A stretch of DNA of 12,653 bases from Rikenellaceae bacterium (lineage in GTDB: Bacteria > Bacteroidota > Bacteroidia > Bacteroidales > Rikenellaceae). The notes under the pieces are model-generated. The model was given only the letters and a program-made list of their open reading frames with translations. It did no database searches and was not told the DNA's origin. The stretch spans positions 1 through 12,653 of the forward strand of contig JAITVB010000094.1 in assembly GCA_031286025.1 (NCBI GenBank). Reading direction: 5' to 3'. Below are positions 5,348 to 12,653 of this stretch, in pieces; the stretch's first letter is position 1; each line of letters opens with the position of its first letter. A program made the position numbers and the translations under genes.

Positions 5348-6481
5348 CTAATCTTTGCCGGAAGAGGAGGCTCTCCAGACTTTCGGACTGGATTTGGCAA
5401 GGGCAAGAAAAATCTTTCCAAAATGGCTTGCATTGACAAAACCCACCTTGGACGCGACTTCGCCCACGCTCATATCGGGATGGCGGGCAAGCAAACGTTT
5501 TGCCTCCTCGATACGCAGTTCATTGACCCATTGGTTGAAGGTCTTTTTCTTATGGGTATTGATATAGGCCGAAAGGTAACGGCGGTTGGTGTAAAATACG
5601 GGAACAAGCGCATTGGCGGTTACGTTCTTCTCGGTGTACCCCTTGTCGGCCACCCACTGCTCGATACGCCTTTCGAGTTCGACGAAGCGGGCGGCGGTTT
5701 TGCCGCCCGCCGCAATCGTTTCTCCGGCCTCCGGCCCGGTTTCCTCCGCCTCCACCGGATCATCGTTCTCCATCGCCTCCTCGATGGCGGGGAAACGGGC
5801 GGCGTAATCGACGAAACGGATAGCGAAAAAGATGTAGAATGTGTCGTACACGACGGTAAAGATCAGGGCCGTAATGGTGGACGTGAACACCGTGGTCAGA
5901 AGCGCCATCACTCCGATCACCAACGCGGCGCAGAACGAAAAGACCACCCAACGCATCCAGTCGGCCTCGTTGCCGAAGAAGCAGTTATCCATCCGGCGGC
6001 GGAAACGGCGGTAATTCCGTCTGAACAGAAAGGTGTAGCGTACCAACAGCAGGGCATACATACCTGCGAATATCCAAAAGGCGACATCGAAACAAGCCTC
6101 GGAGCAGGCGGTGTAAACCGTAAAGACGGCAATGATCAGCAACAGGGCTAGCGCCGCTTCCCGGAAAATGGGACGCCACCCCGGAAAGCGCGTTTCCAAC
6201 AGCGCGAGCATTGTGATCGTGAACAGGAAGGCTTGAGAGGCAGCAACGGCAAGGACGATCGTTCGGATAAGCGGAACGTCGGACACCGAGCCGCTGAACA
6301 GATACTCCGCCGCGTTCACCGCCGCGAAAAAGAGATAGGCGGCGGCCAATGCGTAGCGTGCCCGACGGTAGTTGCCCAACAGCGGACTTTTGGCGGTCGA
6401 TGGGAACAACAAGTTCACACCCAAAACCAACAGCATGACACTTGATGCGAAGATGGATATATTATTGTACAACTCGTTCAT
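5348..6481 (-). CDS. Membrane-bound AraC-family transcriptional regulator (7 TM + HTH)
   Basis: 377 residues. The N-terminal 226 residues hold seven hydrophobic segments (about 8-26, 42-62, 72-94, 108-127, 132-150, 176-196, 200-226) with basic cytoplasmic loops such as RRNYRRFRRR. An acidic linker follows (about 234-255). The C-terminal DNA-binding domain is AraC/XylS type: first HTH about 291-310 (FYTNRRYLSAYINTH), the bridge NQWVNELRIEEAKRLLA, and the second HTH about 337-370 (MSVGEVASKVGFVNASHFGK). This layout is recurrent in Bacteroidota, where the membrane part is thought to sense a signal and the HTH works from the inner membrane. ATG 6481 is a good start. The product likely activates the promoter 100 bp downstream of its own stop, which serves the large lipoprotein. 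The ligand is unknown. Confidence 0.88.
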   Translation of the reverse strand: MNELYNNISIFASSVMLLVLGVNLLFPSTAKSPLLGNYRRARYALAAAYLFFAAVNAAEYLFSGSVSDVPLIRTIVLAVAASQAFLFTITMLALLETRFPGWRPIFREAALALLLIIAVFTVYTACSEACFDVAFWIFAGMYALLLVRYTFLFRRNYRRFRRRMDNCFFGNEADWMRWVVFSFCAALVIGVMALLTTVFTSTITALIFTVVYDTFYIFFAIRFVDYAARFPAIEEAMENDDPVEAEETGPEAGETIAAGGKTAARFVELERRIEQWVADKGYTEKNVTANALVPVFYTNRRYLSAYINTHKKKTFNQWVNELRIEEAKRLLARHPDMSVGEVASKVGFVNASHFGKIFLALAKSSPKVWRASSSGKD

Positions 6482-6801
6482 ATCAGAGCAGACAACATCC
6501 TTATAACGTTCGGGGGAATTTCCAACCGCGAAGATAACGATTTTCCCCGAACAGGATAAATTTCAGGGCGGAATATTGGAAAGCGACGCAGAGGGCCGAA
6601 GATTGATTCGGGCGAATCCCTCCAAGCGGCTATGTTTCTAAAAGGCGGAAAAAATCCACGCACAGGGAGCAGATACGATAAAAATTCGCCCGGAAATTAT
6701 GGTCCTTCGGATGAATGTATTTGCTTTTGCCCAAGCAAACAGACATACCACGCGACCAACTCTGCTACGGCGACAACCTCGAACACGGCGAAGTCCGACC
6801 G
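6482..6801. other. 320-nt intergenic region between dnaG and the AraC gene
   Basis: Contains the presumed AraC promoter and inverted repeat (6508-6552), a 14-bp dyad GATTCG-GG-CGAATC (6605-6618), and a 7-bp-stem dyad TTTGCTT/AAGCAAA (6720-6739) without a T-run. A plus-strand fragment that translates to RDQLCYGDNLE is near 6750-6785. I find no clear terminator for dnaG and no complete gene. Confidence 0.5.
6508..6552. promoter_or_regulatory. Inverted repeat straddling the putative AraC gene promoter
   Basis: Arms GTTCGGGGGAA (6508-6518) and TTCCCCGAAC (6543-6552) are complementary apart from one extra G. Between them the minus strand carries TATCTTCG (6536-6529), 7 of 8 matches to TAnnTTTG. 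The predicted start near 6522 gives a 40-nt leader. The repeat is centred on the -7 element, as expected for a repressor or autoregulatory site. Confidence 0.45.
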
Positions 6802-8796
6802 TTACAACTGGATTCGCGAGTAGCGGGTGCTGATTTTGCGGCGCGTTTCGTTCAGAAGATCGATTTTGCGCATGATCTCGGCGACGGCGGGGCCGAATTC
6901 GATACCGATGAGTCGTGCACGGAGTTCTTCGATCATACGTTCGATGATCTTGGTTTTGTAAAGGGTGACGGCACGGGGGACGGCTATGGCAAGGTTGTCC
7001 GCTTCGCTGTAAACGACGATGTCGTTCCGTTCCCAGAGCTTGCTGGCGCGGAGGGTTTCGCCGCGCATCATCATGTCGACCACGGCGTTGCAGACCGCCG
7101 GGTCGGGATGGTCGGTGAAACGGTTCATCGGGAATTGGTCGTCGGTGTCGCAGCCGGGGTTTTCGGCGTAGGCGGCGAGATACTCGGTGTAGATGGGGCC
7201 GTAGACAGATCGGGTAAGGATGAGCCCGTCGGCCTGAAGGTCTTCGATGATGGCCTGGGCGACGGTGGGTGGGTGGGGTTCTTCACCTTCAGCCGGGCGT
7301 TCGTCAGGTTCTGAAAAATCGACTTTTTGGCGGCCGTACCGTAATAGATAAGTAACGATTTCGCGTTCGAGGCCCTCGACGCTGCTGCCGTAGCCTTCGA
7401 TCGGGGGGCCGACAGGCAGGGCTGGGACGGAGGATGCATGGTCGAGGATCTCGCGTTTACGGATGAACTCGCGTTCCTCGTCCGAAAATCGGGTGTCGCG
7501 GCGTTTGCGGCGCACTTCCTGTTGGAGCAGGCCTTCGTCGACCGAGAGCAGACGGGCGCATTCGCGGATATAGACGCTGCGGGGAATCGCCTCGGGAATG
7601 ACGGCGATCGACTCGACCACGTCGGTGATCAGGGCGGCGCGTTTCAGGGGGTCGTTCTGCGCATCGGCCAATAAGAGCTTAGCCTTGAATGATATAAAAT
7701 CCTGCTCGTTTTCGGTGATGTAATCCTGCAACTGCGAGGCCGAACGGGTGTTGGCGAAGGAGTCGGGGTCGGCGCCATCGGGCAAAAGCACAACACGCAC
7801 GTTGAGACCTTCCTTCAGGATCATATCGATCCCGCGCAACGAGGCTTTTATACCGGCCGGGTCACCGTCGTAGATGACGGTAACGTTTTTCGTAAAACGT
7901 CCTATCAACTTGACCTGCTCGGTGGTGAGCGAGGTGCCGGACGAGGCGACGACATGTTCGATGCCGCTCTGGTGCATCGAAATAACGTCGGTGTAGCCTT
8001 CGACCAGAATGCAGCAGTCGTGCTGCGAAATGGCACGCTTGGCCTGGTACAGACCGTAGAGGATGTTACTCTTGTGGTAAATTTCCGACTCGGGCGAGTT
8101 GACGTATTTCGCCACTTTCTTGTCGGTGCGCAGGGTGCGTCCGCCGAAGGCGATCACGCGGCCGCTGACGCCGTGAATCGGGAAAATCACGCGGCCGGCG
8201 AAACGGTCGTAAAGGGTGCCGGTATCGCGTTTGATCGACAGGCCGGTACGGACGAGGAACTCTTCCCGGTAGCCCGCCGTGAGGGCGGCTTTCGACAGGG
8301 CGTCGCCCGCGGCGGGGCAGAAGCCGAGGCCAAAGCGTTCGATCATCGTGTCGGCGATGCCGCGTTCGCGGAAGTAGCCGAGGCCTACATTCTGGCCTTC
8401 AGACGTGTTGTGGAGCGTGTCGCGGAAAAAATCGGCAGCGAAAGAACCGACGACCATCATGCTTTCGCGGTCGTCGTTCTGCTTTTTGTCCTCGGGGGTC
8501 ATTTCGCGTTCCCGGACTTCGATGCCATATTTGTGGGCGACGTATTTCAACGCCTCGTGGTAAGCCATATTTTCGTGTTCCATCACGAAGGTGACGGCGT
8601 TGCCGCCTTTGCCGCAGCCGAAGCATTTGAAGACGCCTTTGGAGGGGGAGACGACGAACGACGGCGTTTTTTCATTATGGAACGGACAGCAGGCTTGGTA
8701 GTTGACGCCCTTTTTCCTGAGGGTGACAAAATCGTTGACGACCTCAACGATGTTCGCTGCGGCGTAAATACGGTCTACTGTGGTGCGGTCGATCAT
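6802..8796 (-). CDS. dnaG: DNA primase DnaG
   Basis: Makes RNA primers at the replication fork together with the DnaB helicase. 664 residues, near the family's usual size. The N-terminal CHC2 zinc ribbon has C37, H40, C58 and C61 (CPFHNEKTPSF ... FKCFGCGKGG). The RNA-polymerase-like core includes GLGFCP (157-161) and RVIFPIHGVSGRVIAFGGR (202-220). The TOPRIM domain shows the metal-binding residues E266 (VEGYTD), D310 and D312 (YDGDPAG), followed by DGADPDSF (340-347). The C-terminal part from about 450 is less conserved and corresponds to the helicase-interaction region. ATG 8796 lies only 8 nt from a perfect -7 element, so the mRNA is almost leaderless and no earlier start is possible. The gene diverges from holA. 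Confidence 0.98.
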   Translation of the reverse strand: MIDRTTVDRIYAAANIVEVVNDFVTLRKKGVNYQACCPFHNEKTPSFVVSPSKGVFKCFGCGKGGNAVTFVMEHENMAYHEALKYVAHKYGIEVREREMTPEDKKQNDDRESMMVVGSFAADFFRDTLHNTSEGQNVGLGYFRERGIADTMIERFGLGFCPAAGDALSKAALTAGYREEFLVRTGLSIKRDTGTLYDRFAGRVIFPIHGVSGRVIAFGGRTLRTDKKVAKYVNSPESEIYHKSNILYGLYQAKRAISQHDCCILVEGYTDVISMHQSGIEHVVASSGTSLTTEQVKLIGRFTKNVTVIYDGDPAGIKASLRGIDMILKEGLNVRVVLLPDGADPDSFANTRSASQLQDYITENEQDFISFKAKLLLADAQNDPLKRAALITDVVESIAVIPEAIPRSVYIRECARLLSVDEGLLQQEVRRKRRDTRFSDEEREFIRKREILDHASSVPALPVGPPIEGYGSSVEGLEREIVTYLLRYGRQKVDFSEPDERPAEGEEPHPPTVAQAIIEDLQADGLILTRSVYGPIYTEYLAAYAENPGCDTDDQFPMNRFTDHPDPAVCNAVVDMMMRGETLRASKLWERNDIVVYSEADNLAIAVPRAVTLYKTKIIERMIEELRARLIGIEFGPAVAEIMRKIDLLNETRRKISTRYSRIQL

Positions 8797-8803
8797 AGGG
8801 GTT

Positions 8804-8811
8804 CAAAGATA
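8804..8811 (-). promoter_or_regulatory. Perfect -7 promoter element of dnaG
   Basis: Minus strand TATCTTTG, an exact TAnnTTTG match, ends 7 nt before the dnaG ATG (8796). Transcription would start at or within a few bases of the start codon, giving a leaderless or near-leaderless mRNA. A perfect 12-bp palindrome (8829-8840) sits at about the -33 position. Confidence 0.65.
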
Positions 8812-8828
8812 CGTTAAATTAGTCCGGG

Positions 8829-8878
8829 AAACCGCGGTTTTCCAGAAAAATTTTTGGTGCCGCTTTTATAAAAAAGCG
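8829..8878. repeat. Cluster of three palindromes between dnaG and holA
   Basis: AAACCGCGGTTT (8829-8840) and AAAAATTTTT (8846-8855) are perfect palindromes. CGCTTTT/AAAAGCG (8861-8867 with 8872-8878) is a 7-bp stem with a 4-nt loop. All lie on the dnaG side of the divergent promoters. The first overlaps the expected -33 region of dnaG. They could be operator sites; no T-run makes the last a terminator. Confidence 0.5.
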
Positions 8879-9037
8879 ATTCCGCTGACGATTTCCCCAA
8901 AGATTTTCCATGCGCCGTCTTCTTATCGGTTGATGAGCGGGTCTGTGATTTGGTCTGGAAAAGGGCGGTTGTTCACCGCGGCCGGATAATTCTGAAATAT
9001 TTTGGCACCCTTCGCAGAAAAGCCCCGCCAAAAAAGT

Positions 9038-9045
9038 TACCTTTG
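9038..9045 (+). promoter_or_regulatory. Perfect -7 promoter element of holA
   Basis: TACCTTTG followed by C, an exact TAnnTTTG match. It lies 17 nt before the holA ATG (9063), so the predicted leader is only about 10 nt. It supports ATG 9063 as the start and shows that holA and the following rhomboid gene have their own promoter. Confidence 0.65.
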
Positions 9046-9062
9046 CACGAGAATCATCGGTT

Positions 9063-10136
9063 ATGGCCAAAAGCGCAAAAGCATCTTTCCGCGACAGCGT
9101 CGTCCAATATGAGCAAATCACCCGCGAGGTGGGCGCGAAAAAATTCGCTCCCCTCTATCTGCTGATGGGCGAAGAAGCCTATTTCATCGACCGGTTGGGC
9201 GACCTGTTGGCCGATTCGATCCTTGACGAAACCCGGCGCGCCTTCAACCAGATCGTCGTCTACGGCAGCGACATCGGGGCGGCTGACGTGGCCAACCATG
9301 CCCGCCAAGTGCCGATGATGGGCGGCCGTCAGGTAATCATTGTCAAAGAGGCGCAAAAACTGGCCAAAATCGACCAACTTACCGCTTATGCCCGGCAGCC
9401 GGTGGCCAGTACGGTACTCGTACTGTGCCACAAGGAGAAAACGCTTGACAAGCGGTCGGCGCTCTACAAGGCGTTGGATGCCAACGGCGTGGTACTTGAA
9501 TCGGTACCGCCGCACGACTACGAGATCGGCAATTGGCTTAACGATTTCATCCGGTCGAAAGGGTTCGAAATGGACACCAAAGCCTCGGCCATGCTCACCG
9601 ACCACCTGGGAGTCGACATCCCGAAAATCGCCAACGAACTCGACAAACTGGTCGTTTCGTTACCCGAAGGCACCCGCCGCGTGACCGCCGACCACATCGA
9701 ACAACACATCGGTATCAGCAAGGAGTTTAATAATTTCGAACTGACAAAAGCCCTTTCCGAAAGGAATTTTGCAAAGGCGATGACCATCGCCGACCATTTT
9801 GCACGCAATCCCAGGGAGAACCCGTTGGTGGTGACCGTGAGCACGCTCTTCTCGCATTTCCAACGTATTTTTATTTATAATTACCATCGTTGGATGGCGC
9901 AGAAAGGAAAGACGCCCATGCCGGACGACATGACACTGGCCCGGCAGATGAAATTGCCTACAACCTTTTTTCTCAACGAATATAAACAGGCTGCAACGCT
10001 CTATCCCAACGCCAAAGTATTTAAGATTCTCGGACTGATCCGCGAGTGCGACATGAAAAGCAAGGGGATGGGCGGCGGTTCGGCCGACAACGGCGAGTTG
10101 CTCCGCGACCTGTTGCTGAAAATCATCCTGCTGTAA
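9063..10136 (+). CDS. holA: DNA polymerase III delta subunit (clamp loader)
   Basis: 357 residues, close to the size of HolA proteins. As part of the clamp loader it opens the beta sliding clamp for loading on DNA. The N-terminal domain shows the family pattern FAPLYLLMGEEAYFIDRL (about 28-45), then the loader-type segment RQVPMMGGRQVIIVKEAQKL (about 81-100). The middle has GVDIPKIANELDKL (about 183-196), and the helical C-terminal collar domain includes NFELTKALSERN and NPLVVTVSTLFSHFQRI. There is no P-loop, as expected for delta. ATG 9063 is favoured by the promoter 17 nt upstream. The stop is 1 nt before the rhomboid gene start, so the two genes are co-transcribed and probably translationally coupled. 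Confidence 0.93.
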   Translation: MAKSAKASFRDSVVQYEQITREVGAKKFAPLYLLMGEEAYFIDRLGDLLADSILDETRRAFNQIVVYGSDIGAADVANHARQVPMMGGRQVIIVKEAQKLAKIDQLTAYARQPVASTVLVLCHKEKTLDKRSALYKALDANGVVLESVPPHDYEIGNWLNDFIRSKGFEMDTKASAMLTDHLGVDIPKIANELDKLVVSLPEGTRRVTADHIEQHIGISKEFNNFELTKALSERNFAKAMTIADHFARNPRENPLVVTVSTLFSHFQRIFIYNYHRWMAQKGKTPMPDDMTLARQMKLPTTFFLNEYKQAATLYPNAKVFKILGLIRECDMKSKGMGGGSADNGELLRDLLLKIILL

Positions 10137-10137
10137 C

Positions 10138-10764
10138 ATGATCACGTATATCATCATCGGGGCGACGGTGCTCGTGTCGGTCCTCTGTTTTCGGAGCGAG
10201 ACGCTTTTTAACGCCTTGTCGCTAAAGCCCTGCCGGGTGTTCGAAAACCGCGAGTGGCGGCGGGTGTTGACCCATGGGTTTGTCCATGGCGACTATACCC
10301 ATTTGCTGATCAATATGCTCGTCTTCTGGTCGTTCGGCGGTTATATCGAAAAACTTTTCGACTACCTCGACCGGACGGGCGAAACAGGTGACGGAACAGT
10401 CAACTACCTGTTGCTCTACTTCGGCGGGATGCTCGTGGCGACGATTCCCGATCTGATGCGCAACCGCCACAACCCGCTCTACACCTCGATCGGGGCATCG
10501 GGGGCGGTGTCGGCCGTGGTCTTCTGCTCGATTTTCTTCGACCCGTGGGGAAAGGTTTATTTTTTCGGGATCCTGCCGTTGCCGGGCATCGTTTTCGGTG
10601 TGTTTTACCTGTGGTATGAGCAGTATATGGCGCGGCGCGGCGGCGACCGGGTGAATCACCATGCCCACATTTTGGGGGCGGTCTACGGGTTCCTGTTCCC
10701 TCTGTTGGTCAATGCGTCGTTTTTCAGCGACTTTCTGCAACGACTTATTCCACGGCTCGGGTAA
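10138..10764 (+). CDS. Rhomboid-family intramembrane serine protease
   Basis: 208 residues. Cleaves transmembrane substrates within the inner membrane. About six hydrophobic segments are visible. The catalytic Ser is S121 in GASGA and the catalytic His is H177 in HHAHILGAVYG. The oxyanion-side motif H55xxxN59 (HLLINM) is also in place, so the enzyme looks active. The N-terminal part has WRRVLTHGFVHGDYTH, typical of rhomboids. There is no extra cytoplasmic domain. The substrate is unknown. The start ATG 10138 follows the holA TAA by one base, and the gene has no promoter of its own, so it depends on holA transcription. Confidence 0.93.
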   Translation: MITYIIIGATVLVSVLCFRSETLFNALSLKPCRVFENREWRRVLTHGFVHGDYTHLLINMLVFWSFGGYIEKLFDYLDRTGETGDGTVNYLLLYFGGMLVATIPDLMRNRHNPLYTSIGASGAVSAVVFCSIFFDPWGKVYFFGILPLPGIVFGVFYLWYEQYMARRGGDRVNHHAHILGAVYGFLFPLLVNASFFSDFLQRLIPRLG

Positions 10765-10766
10765 GG

Positions 10767-10797
10767 CGTTTCGCCTGTGAAACGAAGACTCATTTTT
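10767..10797 (+). terminator. Weak terminator candidate after the rhomboid gene
   Basis: A 6-bp stem CGTTTC/GAAACG (10767-10772 with 10779-10784) with a 6-nt loop, then eight other bases before a run of five T (10793-10797). The gap makes it a poor intrinsic terminator, but the 85-nt space between converging genes offers nothing better. Confidence 0.3.
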
Positions 10798-10849
10798 ACA
10801 AAAGGTAAGAAAAGTTGCTTTATAGCTAAATTTTTCGTTTCCTCCGGGC

Positions 10850-11860
10850 TTATTGGACGCCCAACGTGATCAGTATCCAATAGATTGCCATGGCCAACAG
10901 GGCGCTCACGGGAATGGTAATGATCCACGCCCACAACAGGTTGACCGTCACCCCCCAACGCACGGCCGACATCCGTTTGACCGCCCCCACGCCGATGATA
11001 GCGCCGGTAATCGTGTGGGTTGTGCTCACAGGGATTTTCCAGATTTCGGTCAGGTAGAGAGTGATCGCGCCGGCGGTTTCGGCGGCGACGCCTTCCAACG
11101 GGGTCACTTTGGTGATCTTCGTGCCCATCGTCTTGACGATGCGCCATCCGCCCGACATCGTCCCCAAGGCGATCATCGAGAAACAGGCGACCGGCACCCA
11201 ACCCGGAATGTCGGTGACACTGCCCTCTTTGCCCCCGGCCACGAAAAGTGCGGCAGCGATGATCCCCATCACTTTCTGCGAATCGTTCAAGCCGTGGCCG
11301 ATGCTGAACAACCCCGACGAAACCAACTGCAACCGTCTGAACCACTGGTCGGCCCGGTTGGGGTTGGCCCGGCGGCAGACGTTCATGATGATGATGGTGA
11401 TGATCGAGGCCATCACCATCCCGATAAACGGCGCGAGCAGGATAAAAGCGGCGATCTTCAACACCACGGCCGAATGGATTGCATCGATCCCGCCGTAGGC
11501 GACGGCCGCTCCGGCAAACCCGCCGATGAGCGTGTGCGACGACGATGACGGAATACCCTTCCACCACGTAAAGAGGTTCCAGATAATGGCGGCGATCACT
11601 CCCGCCAGGATGACGGGCAGCGTGATGAAGTCTTCGGATACGGTTTTTGAAACGGTGTTGGCGATGCCGAATTCACCGATGATATATTTGGCGATGAAGT
11701 AGGCGATAAAATTGAATGTGGCGGCCCAAAGCACGGCCAGGAACGGCGTAAGCACCTTGGTCGACACGATCGTGGCGATCGAGTTGGCCGCATCGTGAAA
11801 GCCGTTGATGTAGTCGAAAAGAAGCGAAAGGACAATGATGGTGATAAGCAGGGTAGGCAT
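10850..11860 (-). CDS. Inorganic phosphate transporter, PiT family
   Basis: Inner-membrane low-affinity phosphate (metal-phosphate/proton) symporter. 336 residues, the short PiT form. Both halves of the family signature are present: GFHDAANS (20-27) near the N-terminus and GHGLNDSQKVMG (188-199) in the second half. The paired loops GIPSSSSHTLIGG (102-114) and PVSTTHTITGAIIG (277-290) are also present, so the inverted-repeat architecture is complete. About nine to ten membrane helices. The gene follows the DUF47 gene by 13 nt and is likely in one operon with it, which is the usual arrangement for PiT transporters. It converges with the holA-rhomboid unit. The stop is at 10850-10852. Confidence 0.95.
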   Translation of the reverse strand: MPTLLITIIVLSLLFDYINGFHDAANSIATIVSTKVLTPFLAVLWAATFNFIAYFIAKYIIGEFGIANTVSKTVSEDFITLPVILAGVIAAIIWNLFTWWKGIPSSSSHTLIGGFAGAAVAYGGIDAIHSAVVLKIAAFILLAPFIGMVMASIITIIIMNVCRRANPNRADQWFRRLQLVSSGLFSIGHGLNDSQKVMGIIAAALFVAGGKEGSVTDIPGWVPVACFSMIALGTMSGGWRIVKTMGTKITKVTPLEGVAAETAGAITLYLTEIWKIPVSTTHTITGAIIGVGAVKRMSAVRWGVTVNLLWAWIITIPVSALLAMAIYWILITLGVQ

Positions 11861-11873
11861 CCGGCGGCAGGAG

Positions 11874-12530
11874 TTAGGAATATTTCACCACGATCGTTTT
11901 CAACACTTCGGCCACGCGGTAGGCCTTGTCGGTCGCACTTTCGAGCAGTTGCATGATCTCGACCTGCTTGAGCAGTTCGATCGCGTCTTTTTCCTGCTTG
12001 AAAAGCGAGATGATGAAATTTTCGTATACGTCGTCGGCCGTGTTTTCGATTTCGTGCAGACGGCGGCATTGGGAGAGCACCAAATTGTCGTTGCGGCGTT
12101 TTTTACCCAATTCGATGACGGCGGTCTGGATGCACAGCGCTCCTTCGCGGATATGTTCGGCCATTTGCACCATGCTGGCGGGCATTTCGCGCGGTTGGTA
12201 GAGGACCACGCGCTTGGCCGATCCGTTGATCAGATCCAACAGATCGTCGAGTTGGGCGGCCAACAGGTGGATGTCCTCGCGGTCAAACGGAGTGATGAAC
12301 GTCTTGTTGAGTTCGTCGACGATCTCGTTGGTCAAGTCGTCGCAATGGGTTTCGATTTTCTTAATTTCGACGTAGAGCCGTTTGCGATCCTCCTGGCCGG
12401 TGACCCGGATGAATTCGATGAGCAGGTCGGTGGCCTTGAGGATGTCGGCGACCTGACCCCGCAACAGGGGGAGGAATTTGCTCTCCTTGGGCAGGAAGAA
12501 CTGGAAGAAGCGGCTGATGTTGTAATTCAT
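11874..12530 (-). CDS. DUF47 family (PhoU-like) Pit accessory protein
   Basis: 218 residues, all helical and soluble, the usual length for DUF47 proteins. These resemble PhoU and accompany PiT phosphate transporters, probably tuning transport. Metal-binding-type acidic motifs occur twice: KKIETHCDDLTNEIVDEL in the first half and HEIENTADDVYENFI in the second, the expected two-fold PhoU repeat. The start is ATG 12530 (MNYNISRFFQFF). An in-frame GTG at 12548 would add MQILLK, but it lies between the -7 element (12550-12557) and the likely transcription start, so it is rejected. The PiT gene follows 13 nt after the stop. Confidence 0.93.
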   Translation of the reverse strand: MNYNISRFFQFFLPKESKFLPLLRGQVADILKATDLLIEFIRVTGQEDRKRLYVEIKKIETHCDDLTNEIVDELNKTFITPFDREDIHLLAAQLDDLLDLINGSAKRVVLYQPREMPASMVQMAEHIREGALCIQTAVIELGKKRRNDNLVLSQCRRLHEIENTADDVYENFIISLFKQEKDAIELLKQVEIMQLLESATDKAYRVAEVLKTIVVKYS

Positions 12531-12549
12531 TTTTAACAGAATTTGCACA

Positions 12550-12557
12550 CAAAATTA
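12550..12557 (-). promoter_or_regulatory. Perfect -7 promoter element of the DUF47-PiT operon
   Basis: Minus strand TAATTTTG, an exact TAnnTTTG match, 20 nt before the ATG at 12530, in an AT-rich stretch with a T-run at 12577-12572. It sets the start of DUF47 at 12530. No PhoB-type box is recognised in the remaining 95 nt to the window end, which hold no gene. Confidence 0.6.
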
Positions 12558-12653
12558 AATAAATTATATCGAAAAAACATCCTTTCGAGGGGTGGAATAT
12601 GACAGAACCGGGTGGCTTTCGAGGTCGACCGGTTGTTGATAAATCGGTCTAAG

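Noticed and set aside
5093..6151. A 352-codon plus-strand frame over the AraC gene and its intergenic region
   Set aside because: Shadow of the AraC frame; the minus strand has clear membrane helices and an HTH domain.
8861..8878. CGCTTTT/AAAAGCG hairpin as a terminator
   Set aside because: It lies upstream of both divergent genes, where no transcript should end, and has no T-run beyond the stem in either direction.
12531..12548. GTG start for the DUF47 gene adding MQILLK
   Set aside because: It falls next to the -7 promoter element, before the likely transcription start, and family members begin close to MNYNISRFF.
1..12653. CRISPR arrays, tRNA or rRNA genes
   Set aside because: No regularly spaced repeats of CRISPR size and no tRNA or rRNA signatures were seen on either strand; the only short direct repeat pair is the putative AraC operator.

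Overview
The window reads as chromosome of a GC-rich member of the Bacteroidota. An Alistipes-like gut bacterium is the best guess, but that is inference from gene content and base composition. Support comes from promoters that match the Bacteroides sigma-AB -7 element (TAnnTTTG), no Shine-Dalgarno sequences, a carboxypeptidase-regulatory domain on a TonB-dependent receptor, a lipoprotein with a DUF4988-type start, a fimbrillin remnant, a membrane-bound AraC regulator, and paired excisionase-like HTH genes typical of Bacteroides mobile elements.

Layout. (1) 1-515, minus: the N-terminal end of a TonB-dependent receptor with its own promoter. (2) About 600-2100: debris of an integrative or conjugative element. 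It holds a membrane protein gene broken by an in-frame TAA, two tandem HTH genes (the first has probably lost its normal start), and a 139-nt palindrome. (3) 2059-6600: a surface-protein locus, all on the minus strand. A 7-TM AraC-family regulator (5348-6481) is followed by a short intergenic region and then by an 845-residue lipoprotein (2418-4955). After that comes a fimbrillin-like remnant with an in-frame TAG, closed by a strong terminator. (4) 6802-10764: housekeeping replication genes. dnaG (minus) and holA (plus) diverge, and a rhomboid protease gene lies 1 nt behind holA. (5) 10850-12530, minus: a phosphate-transport operon, a DUF47 (PhoU-like) gene followed by a PiT-family transporter gene.

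The most interesting part is the control region between the AraC gene and the lipoprotein gene (4956-5347). It holds two 16-bp direct repeats spaced exactly 21 bp, as expected for AraC half-sites, just upstream of a perfect -7 element. About 150 nt downstream there is a strong intrinsic terminator, still 100 nt before the lipoprotein start. This suggests an AraC-activated promoter followed by an attenuated leader, or a free RNA of about 170 nt. The AraC gene's own putative promoter sits inside an inverted repeat, which suggests a second control point. The linkage is inferred from layout; no expression data are available here.
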